Below, one piece after another: positions 24,533-34,251 of a stretch of DNA of 64,000 nt (the stretch's first letter is position 1; every line of letters starts with the position of its first letter). The notes beneath the pieces were generated by a model that saw only the letters and a program-made list of their open reading frames with translations, had not been told where the DNA came from and ran no database searches. The position numbers and the translations under genes are program-made. Origin of the DNA: Sarcomyxa edulis (taxonomy: Eukaryota > Basidiomycota > Agaricomycetes > Agaricales > Mycenaceae); the NCBI GenBank assembly GCA_009761415.1, contig QUOL01000011.1:372001-436000 (forward strand). Reading direction: 5' to 3'.

Positions 24533-24961
24533 TCAGCGCCTGGAGCTTGGAGACACGAGAGTGAAGCCAGGAGGCACGAAGGAAAATCTGCGCGAGTTTC
24601 GTGCACGTCTCGGTTGGCGTATACGTTTCCAGAGTGAGATGAGTCTCCGCTTGAGTGATCGACGTTGAGGGCGGGTACGGCTGCGAGGACGAGTGGAGCT
24701 AAGATGACGGTGGTAGTGATAGTGGTAGACTCTACCATCAGGGGAAGTAAGCATGGGATTGCGGTGGCGGGGGCGACTGAGAGATGAGATGAGGTGAGGT
24801 GAATATGATCAGCGCCAGTGGCATTCAGTTTCAATTTTCAACGGAGGAGATTGGGCTTACGCGAGTCTCCTGCCAGGTCTACCGGGACGAGGTGGGGATA
24901 CCATACGATAGCGCGGAGTGAGCCAGGAGCGTAATCTGCCCAAGACTCGGAATGCGTGCAT
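24533..24961 (-). CDS. Hypothetical small Arg-rich protein (114 aa, two exons)
   Basis: I do not recognise this protein. The model is an ATG at 24959-24961, exon 1 24861-24961, a GT-AG intron 24777-24860 (84 nt) and exon 2 24533-24776. The total is 345 nt, exactly 115 codons including the stop. The product begins MHAFRVLGRLRSWLTPRYR, is very rich in Arg, has a Tyr/His-rich stretch (VYHYHYHRHL) and ends TLVSPSSRR. Support comes from consensus splice sites, the preserved frame across them, and a TATA-like motif about 120 bp upstream. There is no homology evidence, and an overlapping longer frame exists on the same strand. It could be a real small basic protein or chance. Confidence 0.35.
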
Positions 24962-25769
24962 TAGTCGGTTAGTCAGTTAGTCGCTTGCGCAAAGGTGTGT
25001 CCGGTTGGTGTCAAAGTGTTCAGGTAATGGTGGTAGGACGGAGCGGTATCTTGCGAGAAAGATCCCCGAATAGATTTTTATACGATCCACCGTGACACTG
25101 TGCGAAAATGCCACCAGCGTAGCAAATCGTGATCACGATGGAACAATGGATAACTAGGTTTTCTGCGGGTACAGCCATGACAAAGGAAGGAAGATGTCGA
25201 TGATTTGATAGGGGTACAACCAGAACAACCAATGGGTAATTTGCCAGTGGGCCTGTTCGGGCCTGTTCAGTCGTCTAACTCTCAAGACGTACATGAATCA
25301 CCGCCCAAGATACATGCCTAACATGTACAGACATAGCTTTTATTAGGCCTTGTTCGGTCCGAAGCGTGTCCTCGTCGCGCAACAGAGGTTTGAAAAGTTC
25401 CTCAACAACATTGCAACCAGCAGCTATCGAAAAATCGCCTGTCGGAGCAGTTTGGGAGCAGTAGTCCCAAAGTGATCCAATACGAGAGGTCTTGGACCCA
25501 GTTTTTTTGAGCAGGATACCGATACGGTGGTGCACAAATATACCAGGATTATGCAGCGTGTATGTGTCGTAAAATATAGTGTCAGGACCAAGAGGAGGTG
25601 TGCTGCAGCGAGGCGTTGTTGAAGAGACGCGACAGCATCGTGACCGGCTAAATTTGATTTCTGAACTCCGCCAAATTTTTTGAGACCTTGCGTTCTGATT
25701 CGTCTTCCGTTTCCTCTCCTTCATCCCACCACTATCTTTTCCTCCCCCCTCCTCCACTTCATCTCTGAA
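24962..25769. other. Region between the putative small gene and KAP123
   Basis: It is probably a divergent promoter region, with the small minus-strand gene on one side and importin on the other. A 160-codon minus-strand open frame (25275-25757) lacks any recognisable domain. The T/C-rich stretch at about 25700-25768 abuts the KAP123 start. Confidence 0.45.
25076..25084 (-). promoter_or_regulatory. Putative TATA box for the small Arg-rich gene
   Basis: GTATAAAAA on the minus strand lies about 120 bp upstream of the proposed ATG at 24961. It is consistent with, but does not prove, a promoter there. Confidence 0.3.
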
Positions 25770-28700
25770 ATGGATGTAAGACTCTTGTTATCATCAGCTA
25801 ACCATCTGCATTCTCTGATCTGTCTTTTTCTAGCCCAATTTCGTCCAGGGATTGCATAACTTGCTTGTTCAACTGACTGCCAATGACACCAATATTCTCA
25901 AAGCTGTACTCACCCTTTATCCATTCATTCTTGACGTATATATACTAAAACGCTATGCATTCGCGTCATCAGGCTACAGCTCAGCTAAATCAAGATTATT
26001 TCAAAAATCCTGCATGCATCTCTGCACTCGCTAGTATCTTGGCTAGCTCTCCTGAGTTCGCGGTACGATCATGGACTGATTACCAACAGCAACCTTTCTT
26101 GAGCTAATGCATATTTCTTAGGTCCGTCAATTGGCCGCAGTTGAGATGCGAAAGCGCGTATCGCAAAACAGTGGAGAGCTATGGACTCTCCTTCCTCAAG
26201 ATGAACGCGAACAGATCAAAGCAAAGCTCCCTGAACTGATCGTTGCGGAGCCAAAGTGCGTTACCTGTTCTATCGTTTTCATACTATGGACGCGTATTGG
26301 GAATCGATCTTTCCAAACTGGGGGTAGCCAAAAAAAATTCCACCCATCCCCAATGCGATCGATCATAATTATTGCTTGTTGCTGTACATCGATACTGACT
26401 ATTCTACTCATCTAGCAACCTGGTCCGACATTCCGCTGCCCGTGTCATTGCAAGCATCGCTGGTATCGAAATCCCCACAGGCACATGGCCGCAACTTCTC
26501 CCATTCCTCCACCAAACGGCTATCTCCCCCCAAGTCACCCACCGCGAAGTTGGCGTATTCATTCTGTTCACTGTTCTTGAGAACATCGTCGAAGGATTCC
26601 AAGAACATCTCCAAAGCTTGTTCAAGCTTTTCGAAAATTTATTGGTCGATCCGGAAAGTCTTGAGGTCAGGATCACCACTGCCCGGTACGTTGACTGTCA
26701 GATATTTATCTTCTTGATCATGGATACTCAATCATATCCAGAGCTCTCGGTGTCATTGCTCAGTATATCGATTCCGAAGATACTGATGATTTGGTATGTC
26801 GAATTATCAGTTCTGATGTACTCATATTGACTATGGCCACAGAGAGCTTTCCAAAAACTTCTTCCCGCGATGATCCAAGTCATCGGCCAATGTGTTGAAT
26901 CTGCTAACGAGGCCGGTGCTCGCCAATTGTTTGATGTCCTCGAGACTCTTCTCATTCTCGTGAGTTTCCAAATTCTACTCAAAGATTGGGCCCCTACTCA
27001 TCAACACTTAGGAAGTTCCTCTCCTTGGCAAGCATATCCCTGAACTTGCGCAGTTCCTGCTCCAGTGTGGTGGTAACCGTGCATACGAGACTGAGCTCCG
27101 TGTTCTAGCCCTGAACGCCTTGAACTGGACAGTCCAGTAGTAAGTCCGAATCTCTTAGCTTTCCCTAGCACGCCTTCTGATTGATGCTTTTCAGCAAAAA
27201 ATCGAAAATCCAGAGCCACAATCTGGCTCCGGCTATTCTCGCTGGGCTTATGCCCATCGTTACGGAAGAGACGACTGATGATCCTGACGATGATGCGCCT
27301 GCTCGTGTACGTCCTTTCCTGCGCGATGTGCGCGCAATTACCCATACTAATATGCTTGTTCCACAATACAGTCCGCCCTCCGTATCATCGATGGCCTGTC
27401 TACGTCCCTTCCTCCAAGACAAGTCTTCCCTGCCCTGCGCTCTCTCATCCAGCAATACTTCTCCGCGCCCGACCCTACCATGCGCCGTGCCGCCATGCTC
27501 GCTTTGGGCGTTTGCGTGGAGGGATGCAGCGAATTTATGACCCCTCTTATGTCGGAGGTCTGGCCTATCATTGAACTCGGCCTCCAAGACTCCGATGCGT
27601 CTGTCAGAAAAGCTACATGTGTAGCTATCAGCTGTCTGTGCGAGTGGCTTGAAGATGAGTGTGTTCCAAAACACGCAGTTCTCGTGCCTGTGAGTGTTTT
27701 CTCATACTTTGTGTTCATATTTGACTCACCATACTTTCCTTGTCGATCTATTAGGCTATCATGACCCTTGTTAACGACCCCGAAACTCAAAAAAGCGCAT
27801 GCACTGCGTTGGATGCCATCCTTGAGATTCTTCACGATGTTATTGATCAATACCTTCAACTTATCATGGAGCGCCTCGCTGGTCTCCTCGACACTGCTCC
27901 CATCCGTGTCAAAGCCGTTGTTACTGGAGCCATCGGTAGCGCCGCGCATGCTTCCAAGGAGAAGTTCCTCCCTTATTTCCAGCCTACCATCGCTCGCCTC
28001 CAGCACTTCCTTCTCCTCACTGGAGAAGGCGAGGAGACCGAACTCCGTGGGATTACCATGGACGCCATCGGCACGTTTGCTGAGGCCGTAGGCAAAGACC
28101 ACTTCAGGCCTTATTTCCCTGATATGATGAAGCAGGCCTTCTTGGGCATCGAGATGGGCAGTGCCAGACTGAGAGAATGCAGTTTCCTCTTCTTTGGCGT
28201 TATGGGTCGTGTCTTCGGAGATGAATTCGCAGTCTATCTGCCAACCGTCGTCCCTGCTCTTCTCGCCAGTTGCAAACAGCTCGAGCACGGAGATGACGCT
28301 GTATCGTGTAAGTCAATTCTTTCGTCTCATGCTATCTCAAGGCTATTGTATTGATAATTTTTGGTCTAGTCACTGATCCAGAAGTTGCATCGTCTTTTGC
28401 TACTGGTAGCTCCCCTTCCAACGCCATCGCTGTCATCGATGAGATGGACGGTGCTGATATTGAAGATCTAGATAACGATATGGAGAAGATGATGGAGGTC
28501 AATAGTGCTATTGCCGTGGAAAAAGAGATTGCTGCAGACACCATTGGCACTCTCTTCGCCTCCACCCGGGCGCACTTCCTGCCATACGTCGAACCATGCA
28601 CTTTAGAGTTGGTGGCGCTCCTGCCCCATTATTACGAGGGTATCCGAAAGTCTGCCACTGATGCACTTTTGGAGACCGTCCGTACTTTCTATGACCTCAG

Positions 28701-30105
28701 TGATCATTCAGAATGGCAGCCTGGTCTCACTGTTGTAAGTGATGTTTTCTATCACGACAGCCAGTATGCTAAAATTGGATTACTTTTTAGCAGACACCGT
28801 TGAGCCCTAGCGTCAAAGATCTCATCAAACATGCTCTTCCTAAGCTTCTGGAGATGTACGACACCGAGGATGATAAGTGAGTGATCGTCATGATGTCTTT
28901 GCCTTCATATTCAATTCTTTACTTGATGAAAAATTAACTCAGCTCACCTCGACGCCCAAGGCGCATGAGATGATTCGAATTTTACTGATCTTTCATTCAT
29001 CATTTGTCTTTATGGCCTATTTTCTGACTGTTGTTGACTGTACAGGAGTGTCGTCTCTAGTCTCTGCATTGGGTTTGCTGAGACTATAAACGCCATTGGA
29101 CCGGCGTTCATCGAGGGTCGTGAGTACACTTCTGCATTATCTTGTACGTTTTGTGCTATGCTGACAATTTCTTCTTGTATTAGATTTCGATGAAGTCTGT
29201 GGCATTGCTGCCCAAATTCTTGAACAAAAAGCATACTGCCAACAGGATCCCGATTCTGATTTGGCTGATGAGGCACCTGAAGACCAAGCTGAATATGACT
29301 CAGTACTCATTTCGTCTGCTGGAGACCTTGTCGCTTCGTTGGCCAATGCGTTGGGTGGAGATTTCGTTCAAGCATTTGGGACTTTCTTCCCGCTGATAGC
29401 CAAATTCTACGTGAGTGGTTTTCTGTTATCGTGAATTACTCCCAACTTATATTTACGTCGCAGAGTGGAGAGCAACGGTCTCTAAGTGATCGTTCATCAG
29501 CCATCGGGTGTCTCGCTGAGATCATTGCTGGTATGAAGAGCGCTGTGACGCCCTCGACAGAACCTCTCCTCGAGCTCTTTTACCGTGCTCTTAGCGACAG
29601 TGAAGCCGAGGTTACGAGTAACGCAGCATTTGCTATTGGTCTCCTTGTCGAGCACTCCGAGGTGGACCTGTCTCCCCAGTACATCCACCTTCTTGCGGCC
29701 CTTCGTCCTCTCTTCAATGTTGCTCCCGATGCAGCTACTGCTAGCCTAAATGCTCGTGATAACGCTGCCGGCGCTGTGTGTCGTCTCATCATCCGGAACA
29801 CCGTCGCCGTTCCCCTCGATCAGGTCCTCCCTGTGCTTATAGATGCCCTCCCACTGAAGAACGACTTCCTGGAGAACCGACCCGTCTTCCGCGCCCTCTT
29901 CCACTTGTTCCAAACAAATGGACAAGTGCTCTACCCATTCATGGACAAACTGTTACAAGTATTTGCCCATGTCTTGGATCCAACTGGACCCGATCAGCTT
30001 GGTGATGAGATTAGGCCCCAGTTGATCCAGTTGATTGGGATACTGAATGCCGAGGATCCCGCGAAGGTGCAGGCTGCTGGATTGACACCGTACATCAGTG
30101 CTTGA
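25770..30105 (+). CDS. KAP123: Karyopherin / importin beta-4 family (Kap123-IPO4)
   Basis: It is a nuclear import receptor; yeast Kap123 carries ribosomal proteins and histones H3/H4 into the nucleus. The ATG at 25770 encodes only Met-Asp before the first intron, and exon 2 continues PNFVQGLHNLLVQLTANDT. HEAT-type helical repeats run the whole length: RQLAAVEMRKRVSQNSGELW (importin-beta N-terminal region), NLVRHSAARVIASIAGIEIP, DPETQKSACTALDAILEIL and VKAVVTGAIGSAAHASKEKF. An acidic loop (DEMDGADIEDLDNDMEKM), typical of Kap123/IPO4 and involved in cargo release, lies at about 28440-28500. It ends AAGLTPYISA-stop at 30103-30105. About 1,100 residues are expected, and there are many short introns. 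Confidence 0.94.
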
Positions 30106-30403
30106 ACTTGCTTTTGATTATTCTCTCCACTTTCTCTTCATGTTTTTTGTTACTCTGCTACCTACTAGTCTCTCAATCCTGGATCTACGTTTGATGTTTT
30201 CTGCAGTACTCTAGAATACTTTTTTTCGCATATTTTCTTTCCGTCTGAAGTAGAAAGTGACAGCACGTGACACCTGTCGCGTCTGCGCGTTATGATTCGT
30301 CACGCTCTTGATTTCCAAAAATCTGTTGCTGACCTACTAAGCTCGATTCAGTGAGCTCGCTGGCCGACTCGTCCCTCCCTCTGGTACCCGCCTTTATCCA
30401 ACT

Positions 30404-33328
30404 ATGATCTTCCTTCTTTTATACACTATAGTCTGGGCGTTCTTTGCTTTTGCTTCAACCGTTTCGGTCTTGACCCCACTAGACAGCCAACTTCCGCCCA
30501 TAGCTCGGGTCGACACGCCTTTTTCTTGGACCTTCTCCACCAGTACTTTCACATACCCAAATGGTGGTCTCAAATATACCACTTCATTGCTACCCGGATG
30601 GCTTTCTTTCGATGATCAATCTTTGACATTCAGCGGCACGCCCTCTGATTCTGACGTCGGCCATCCTGAGATCACAGTGACAGCCAAGGCCGGTTCATCA
30701 TCTGCTTCCTCGGCGTTCGCGATGTGCATCACAACGTTTCCAGCACCGACACTCAATCTTCCTATCGCTGAACAATTCTATACATCTAATCCCTCACTGT
30801 CGTCGGTCTTTTTGTTAGCACCCAACTCAGCACTCGCGGCGGGCAATCCTACCTTGCGCATTCCCCCTAGCTGGTCTTTCAGTGTTGGCTTTGAATGGAA
30901 TACTTTCAACTCCACTAACAGTCTGTTCTATGCTGGGTTGCGAGCAGATGGAACGGACCTGCCGGATTGGATGGAATTCAATCCTGATACTATCACATTC
31001 AATGGGGTCTCCCCACACGAGGACTCTATCGCTGCACCTGAAATGATTGCGTTGGCTCTGCATGCGTCTGACCAGGAAGGATACACTGCGTCGGCCCTTC
31101 CTTTCAATCTGGTGGTTGCAGAGCACGAGGCTTCGCTGTCGACACTAGCCCTCCCTACGATCAATGTAACGTCTTCAACACCCTTCAACATCACCCTATC
31201 ATCTCCAGCTGACTTCTCGGGAGTCCTTGTCGACTCCGAACCAATTCAACCGTCCGAAATCGCTAACCTGTCTATCGATACCTCGTCCTACAGTTGGTTG
31301 AAATATCAAAACGCGACCAGAATGCTCAGCGGAGATGCACAAACAAGCACAGGACAAGAACCCAAACTTCCGGTAGTACTTGTGACTACGTTCAATCAAA
31401 CTATCCGGACGAACGTTTCTTTGGCGATTGTCCCGTCTTACTTCTCGGCGTCAAACCTGGCTTCCCTTACGGTCCCGGAAGACGGGGAGTTTCATTTCAA
31501 TCTTGTGCAATACTTCTCCAACGCAACGACAGAGCAGCGCAGAGATGTCAATTTGACCGCAGCCTTTGACCCAGGGAACGCGGCCAACTATCTGACGTTT
31601 GATCCTGGAACAGCCCAACTGGTGGGGACCGTACCTGCGAACTTTTCATCTTCCTCGTCTCAAACGCATATAACGGTCACTTTCACGGCATACTCCCACA
31701 TAACCCATTCCACGTCACACGCCAGTCTTCCTATCTCTGCTCAAGCTCCCATTGACGACAAAAACAAGAAAGGCCTTACCCACCCACAAAACCTTTCCAA
31801 AGCAGCGCATGCGAAATTAGCCCTTGGGTTAGGAATCTCATTCGGTGTCGTCGTTGGCTTGTGTTTTGTTGGGGTGCTCTTGGCTGCGTTCAGGCGCTGC
31901 GTGAGAGTGGACGACACGGCGCTTGGTGGCGAGCAAGGAAGAGTCGCGTTGTCGGAGAAGGATCGAAGATGGTACAAATCCGGAGGCGCGGGGTCTAACT
32001 GGAGTCTTACCGCAAGCATCACTGGGAAGTTCAGACAAATCGTCCAGCGAACCTCTGCGGATCCTATACCAACTGCTGGTCAAAGCGCACCGAAACCTGT
32101 GCACCCCGGACTGGGTCTCCACCGCGTTTCTGAACGTTCCCAATCCGACTCTCCGTTGCATCTTAGTCCGGCCGAAAGACCACGAATCCCTGGCGTATTG
32201 AGTAAGGCAGAGTTCTTCGGAAGGATCAAAGAGACTGTTCGAAAAGTGAGCGACAAATACTCGCGTCGTCGAACAGGTGCTTCTTCAAGTCGGCCAGTCA
32301 TCGGAAAGCCGATCTTAATCACCAGCTCGAAAGTGCCCGTGGAAGGTCTTCCGTTCGACGGACAAATTATCCCTGGCTCATCTGTGAACCCTTTCGATGA
32401 TCCCAATCTTTCCAGCTACCCTGGAAGTACGATTTTGGACTCACCTTCCGGTTCCACTGCAGAACGGTCAATTCCAAGGAGGAGAGCGGATTTCGCGCCT
32501 CCAAAGTCACCTGCATTGGTCCACTTTGAAGACGGATGGCATGCTCGGAAGCAATCGACAGACTCGACAAATTCTTTGGCCTCGGATGCGGCAGAGGCTG
32601 TGGTGCAGACTGCGTCGAGGGCGACAAGCATTCGGAGTGTCAGGAGCCCTAGCGGGGTCTCCTACCATTCGGTCATCTCAGAGACAACGCCGGCGACTGG
32701 ATTGCAGCCTCGTCTGGTGCCATTCACCAGCGCCACGCGTGTACCTGTACCACGATTATCTCCGGGCGAAGTAGATCCAGCGAGTCCGGCGACGACTAAG
32801 AGGGTTGCCAGCCAAAACGCGAAAGTCTTCTCCCAGCGTCGAGCTTCGAAGGAGGTCAAGAAGAGCGTTAGCGGCGATGAGCTCACAATGGGTATGCACT
32901 ATGTCCGCGCTCTCGGTGCAGACCAACGCACTGTCGGCACGAATCCATCTACGCCCACTATATCCACGAATGTGCGATCGTCATTCTCTTCGCTGGAGTC
33001 TTCCCATCTAGGCCACCATGCTCACGACGACGATGTTTTAAGGATGTTAGTACGTGCAGGAGAACGATTCAAATTCCGGGTCCCAGTCGTGTTCAATCCA
33101 TCCAATCTAGCCCACCCACCCAAACTCGAGGCTAGGTTGATATCAGGCGACCCCCTGCCTAAATTCTTGTTCGTCGATTTGACGAGTGGTGGCAAGCACA
33201 AAGGAGGCGTTGAGTTCTCCGGTGTGCCTACTGCCGAGGACCTTGGTGAGCTCATGGTTGGCGTGTATACGTGTGATGATGGAGTACGCGTTGGGAGGGC
33301 TTTTGTGGAGGTCGTGGGGAGAAGTTGA
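30404..33328 (+). CDS. AXL2: Axl2-like transmembrane protein with cadherin-like (CADG) domains
   Basis: This is a single-exon gene of 974 codons. A signal peptide (MIFLLLYTIVWAFFAFAST) precedes two dystroglycan-type cadherin-like repeats: about residues 25-115 (LPGWLSFDDQSLTFSGTP) and 130-225 (LPDWMEFNPDTITFNGVSP). Further beta-rich, N-glycosylation-rich sequence extends to about residue 450. One transmembrane helix (LALGLGISFGVVVGLCFVGV) lies near residues 470-495, followed by basic residues and a Ser/Pro-rich cytoplasmic tail. The last ~95 residues (about 880-974) again resemble a cadherin-like unit (LPKFLFVDL, FSGVPTAEDLGEL, FVEVV). The architecture matches fungal Axl2, the landmark for axial bud-site selection and septin organisation in yeast. 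Its role in a filamentous basidiomycete is inferred to be polarity or septation. Confidence 0.82.
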   Translation: MIFLLLYTIVWAFFAFASTVSVLTPLDSQLPPIARVDTPFSWTFSTSTFTYPNGGLKYTTSLLPGWLSFDDQSLTFSGTPSDSDVGHPEITVTAKAGSSSASSAFAMCITTFPAPTLNLPIAEQFYTSNPSLSSVFLLAPNSALAAGNPTLRIPPSWSFSVGFEWNTFNSTNSLFYAGLRADGTDLPDWMEFNPDTITFNGVSPHEDSIAAPEMIALALHASDQEGYTASALPFNLVVAEHEASLSTLALPTINVTSSTPFNITLSSPADFSGVLVDSEPIQPSEIANLSIDTSSYSWLKYQNATRMLSGDAQTSTGQEPKLPVVLVTTFNQTIRTNVSLAIVPSYFSASNLASLTVPEDGEFHFNLVQYFSNATTEQRRDVNLTAAFDPGNAANYLTFDPGTAQLVGTVPANFSSSSSQTHITVTFTAYSHITHSTSHASLPISAQAPIDDKNKKGLTHPQNLSKAAHAKLALGLGISFGVVVGLCFVGVLLAAFRRCVRVDDTALGGEQGRVALSEKDRRWYKSGGAGSNWSLTASITGKFRQIVQRTSADPIPTAGQSAPKPVHPGLGLHRVSERSQSDSPLHLSPAERPRIPGVLSKAEFFGRIKETVRKVSDKYSRRRTGASSSRPVIGKPILITSSKVPVEGLPFDGQIIPGSSVNPFDDPNLSSYPGSTILDSPSGSTAERSIPRRRADFAPPKSPALVHFEDGWHARKQSTDSTNSLASDAAEAVVQTASRATSIRSVRSPSGVSYHSVISETTPATGLQPRLVPFTSATRVPVPRLSPGEVDPASPATTKRVASQNAKVFSQRRASKEVKKSVSGDELTMGMHYVRALGADQRTVGTNPSTPTISTNVRSSFSSLESSHLGHHAHDDDVLRMLVRAGERFKFRVPVVFNPSNLAHPPKLEARLISGDPLPKFLFVDLTSGGKHKGGVEFSGVPTAEDLGELMVGVYTCDDGVRVGRAFVEVVGRS

Positions 33329-33806
33329 GATTTCTTTGGAACGACTTGCGTATGGACTTTTCGACATTAATGGACGTTCGACACATATGTGAGTAATTTA
33401 TGTCCTGGGCACTTTCAACGAACACACCACTGACTTGATTCTTAGACCCGATGTATTTTTGACTGCGCTTGCTTCATCCTAGACCTGTAGCACATACTAT
33501 CCCGAATACCCTCATTTTGATTTGTACACCCTATGATTTAGTATATGAGACATTATTTCCAAAGATTCGACTCGGTGATCACAAGGTGAATATGAATGTA
33601 CGTCTTGTTGGAGTCCTGTGGAAGTCCGTTGGAAAGTCTCAGCGCTTGAGCTTGAAGAACGAATGCAGGTTGATAAGCAAAGCTAAAGCAACATGAATAA
33701 CACATTCTTCTGAGACTCACACCACGAAAGCACAGAAAGATAGTACTGAAATGTGTATTGGAGAGCACGATAGTCCAATTAGAACCCTCCTTCAAGCAAA
33801 AACCCT
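33329..33806. other. Convergent intergenic region (AXL2-like / LC8)
   Basis: These 478 bp are shared 3' flanks of two convergent genes. I see no gene in them. Confidence 0.5.
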
Positions 33807-34251
33807 CTACGACTTCCAGATGAGGATAGCCAGCGAGCCGACGTAGAAGTAGATGAAATGTTTCGTTTCTGACATAAAAGTGAATCAATGATAATCCTGA
33901 CATTAACGATATCTGGCAACCGTCCATGACGCGACCATCGCCGTTGTCGGACGGTCATCGATAGTAGTAATTCAGCTCACCATGAGTCACATAACTCCCA
34001 AAGTTCTTTCCAACGACAACATGCCAAGTTGGACCGTGTCTTCGGTCAAACTCCTTCTTGATCTGTGCAGCAATATCTTTCTCGATGTTGTACTGTTCAA
34101 GGGCGGCGGACGCGATGTCGACGCTCTCCTGTTGCATCTCCTCGCTCATGTCAACGTTTTTTATGATAGCTTTTGCCCCACTGGCGCCCCCCTCTCTGGG
34201 GCTGGAGCCGGCGTCGGTAGAAGAAGAAGGCGCGTCGAGTTTGTCGGCCAT
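33807..34251 (-). CDS. DYN2: Dynein light chain LC8
   Basis: It is a homodimeric hub protein of the dynein motor and many other complexes. The ATG at 34249-34251 starts a Ser/Gly-rich N-terminal extension of about 25 residues ([20 protein letters not shown]), longer than animal LC8. The core follows: [47 protein letters not shown]. Reading on without splicing ends prematurely (GELNYYYR). A GT-AG intron at 33869-33980 (112 nt) instead joins GSYVTH to [24 protein letters not shown] (33807-33809), the universal LC8 C-terminus. The final Trp replaces the usual Phe (LLFKSG in animals). The call is very secure. Confidence 0.95.

Noticed and set aside
24124..24834. 236-codon minus-strand open frame downstream of GH16
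   Set aside because: It has no recognisable domain and a basic low-complexity end, and the region has C/T-rich bias that lengthens open frames. The spliced 114-aa model in another frame fits splice signals better.
25275..25757. 160-codon minus-strand open frame just upstream of KAP123
   Set aside because: It has no family motif or signal, and it spans the likely KAP123 promoter. There is no supporting splice or TATA evidence.
33955..33980. Unspliced end of LC8 (reading GELNYYYR)
   Set aside because: Splicing 33869-33980 restores the universal LC8 C-terminus, so the read-through end is intronic.
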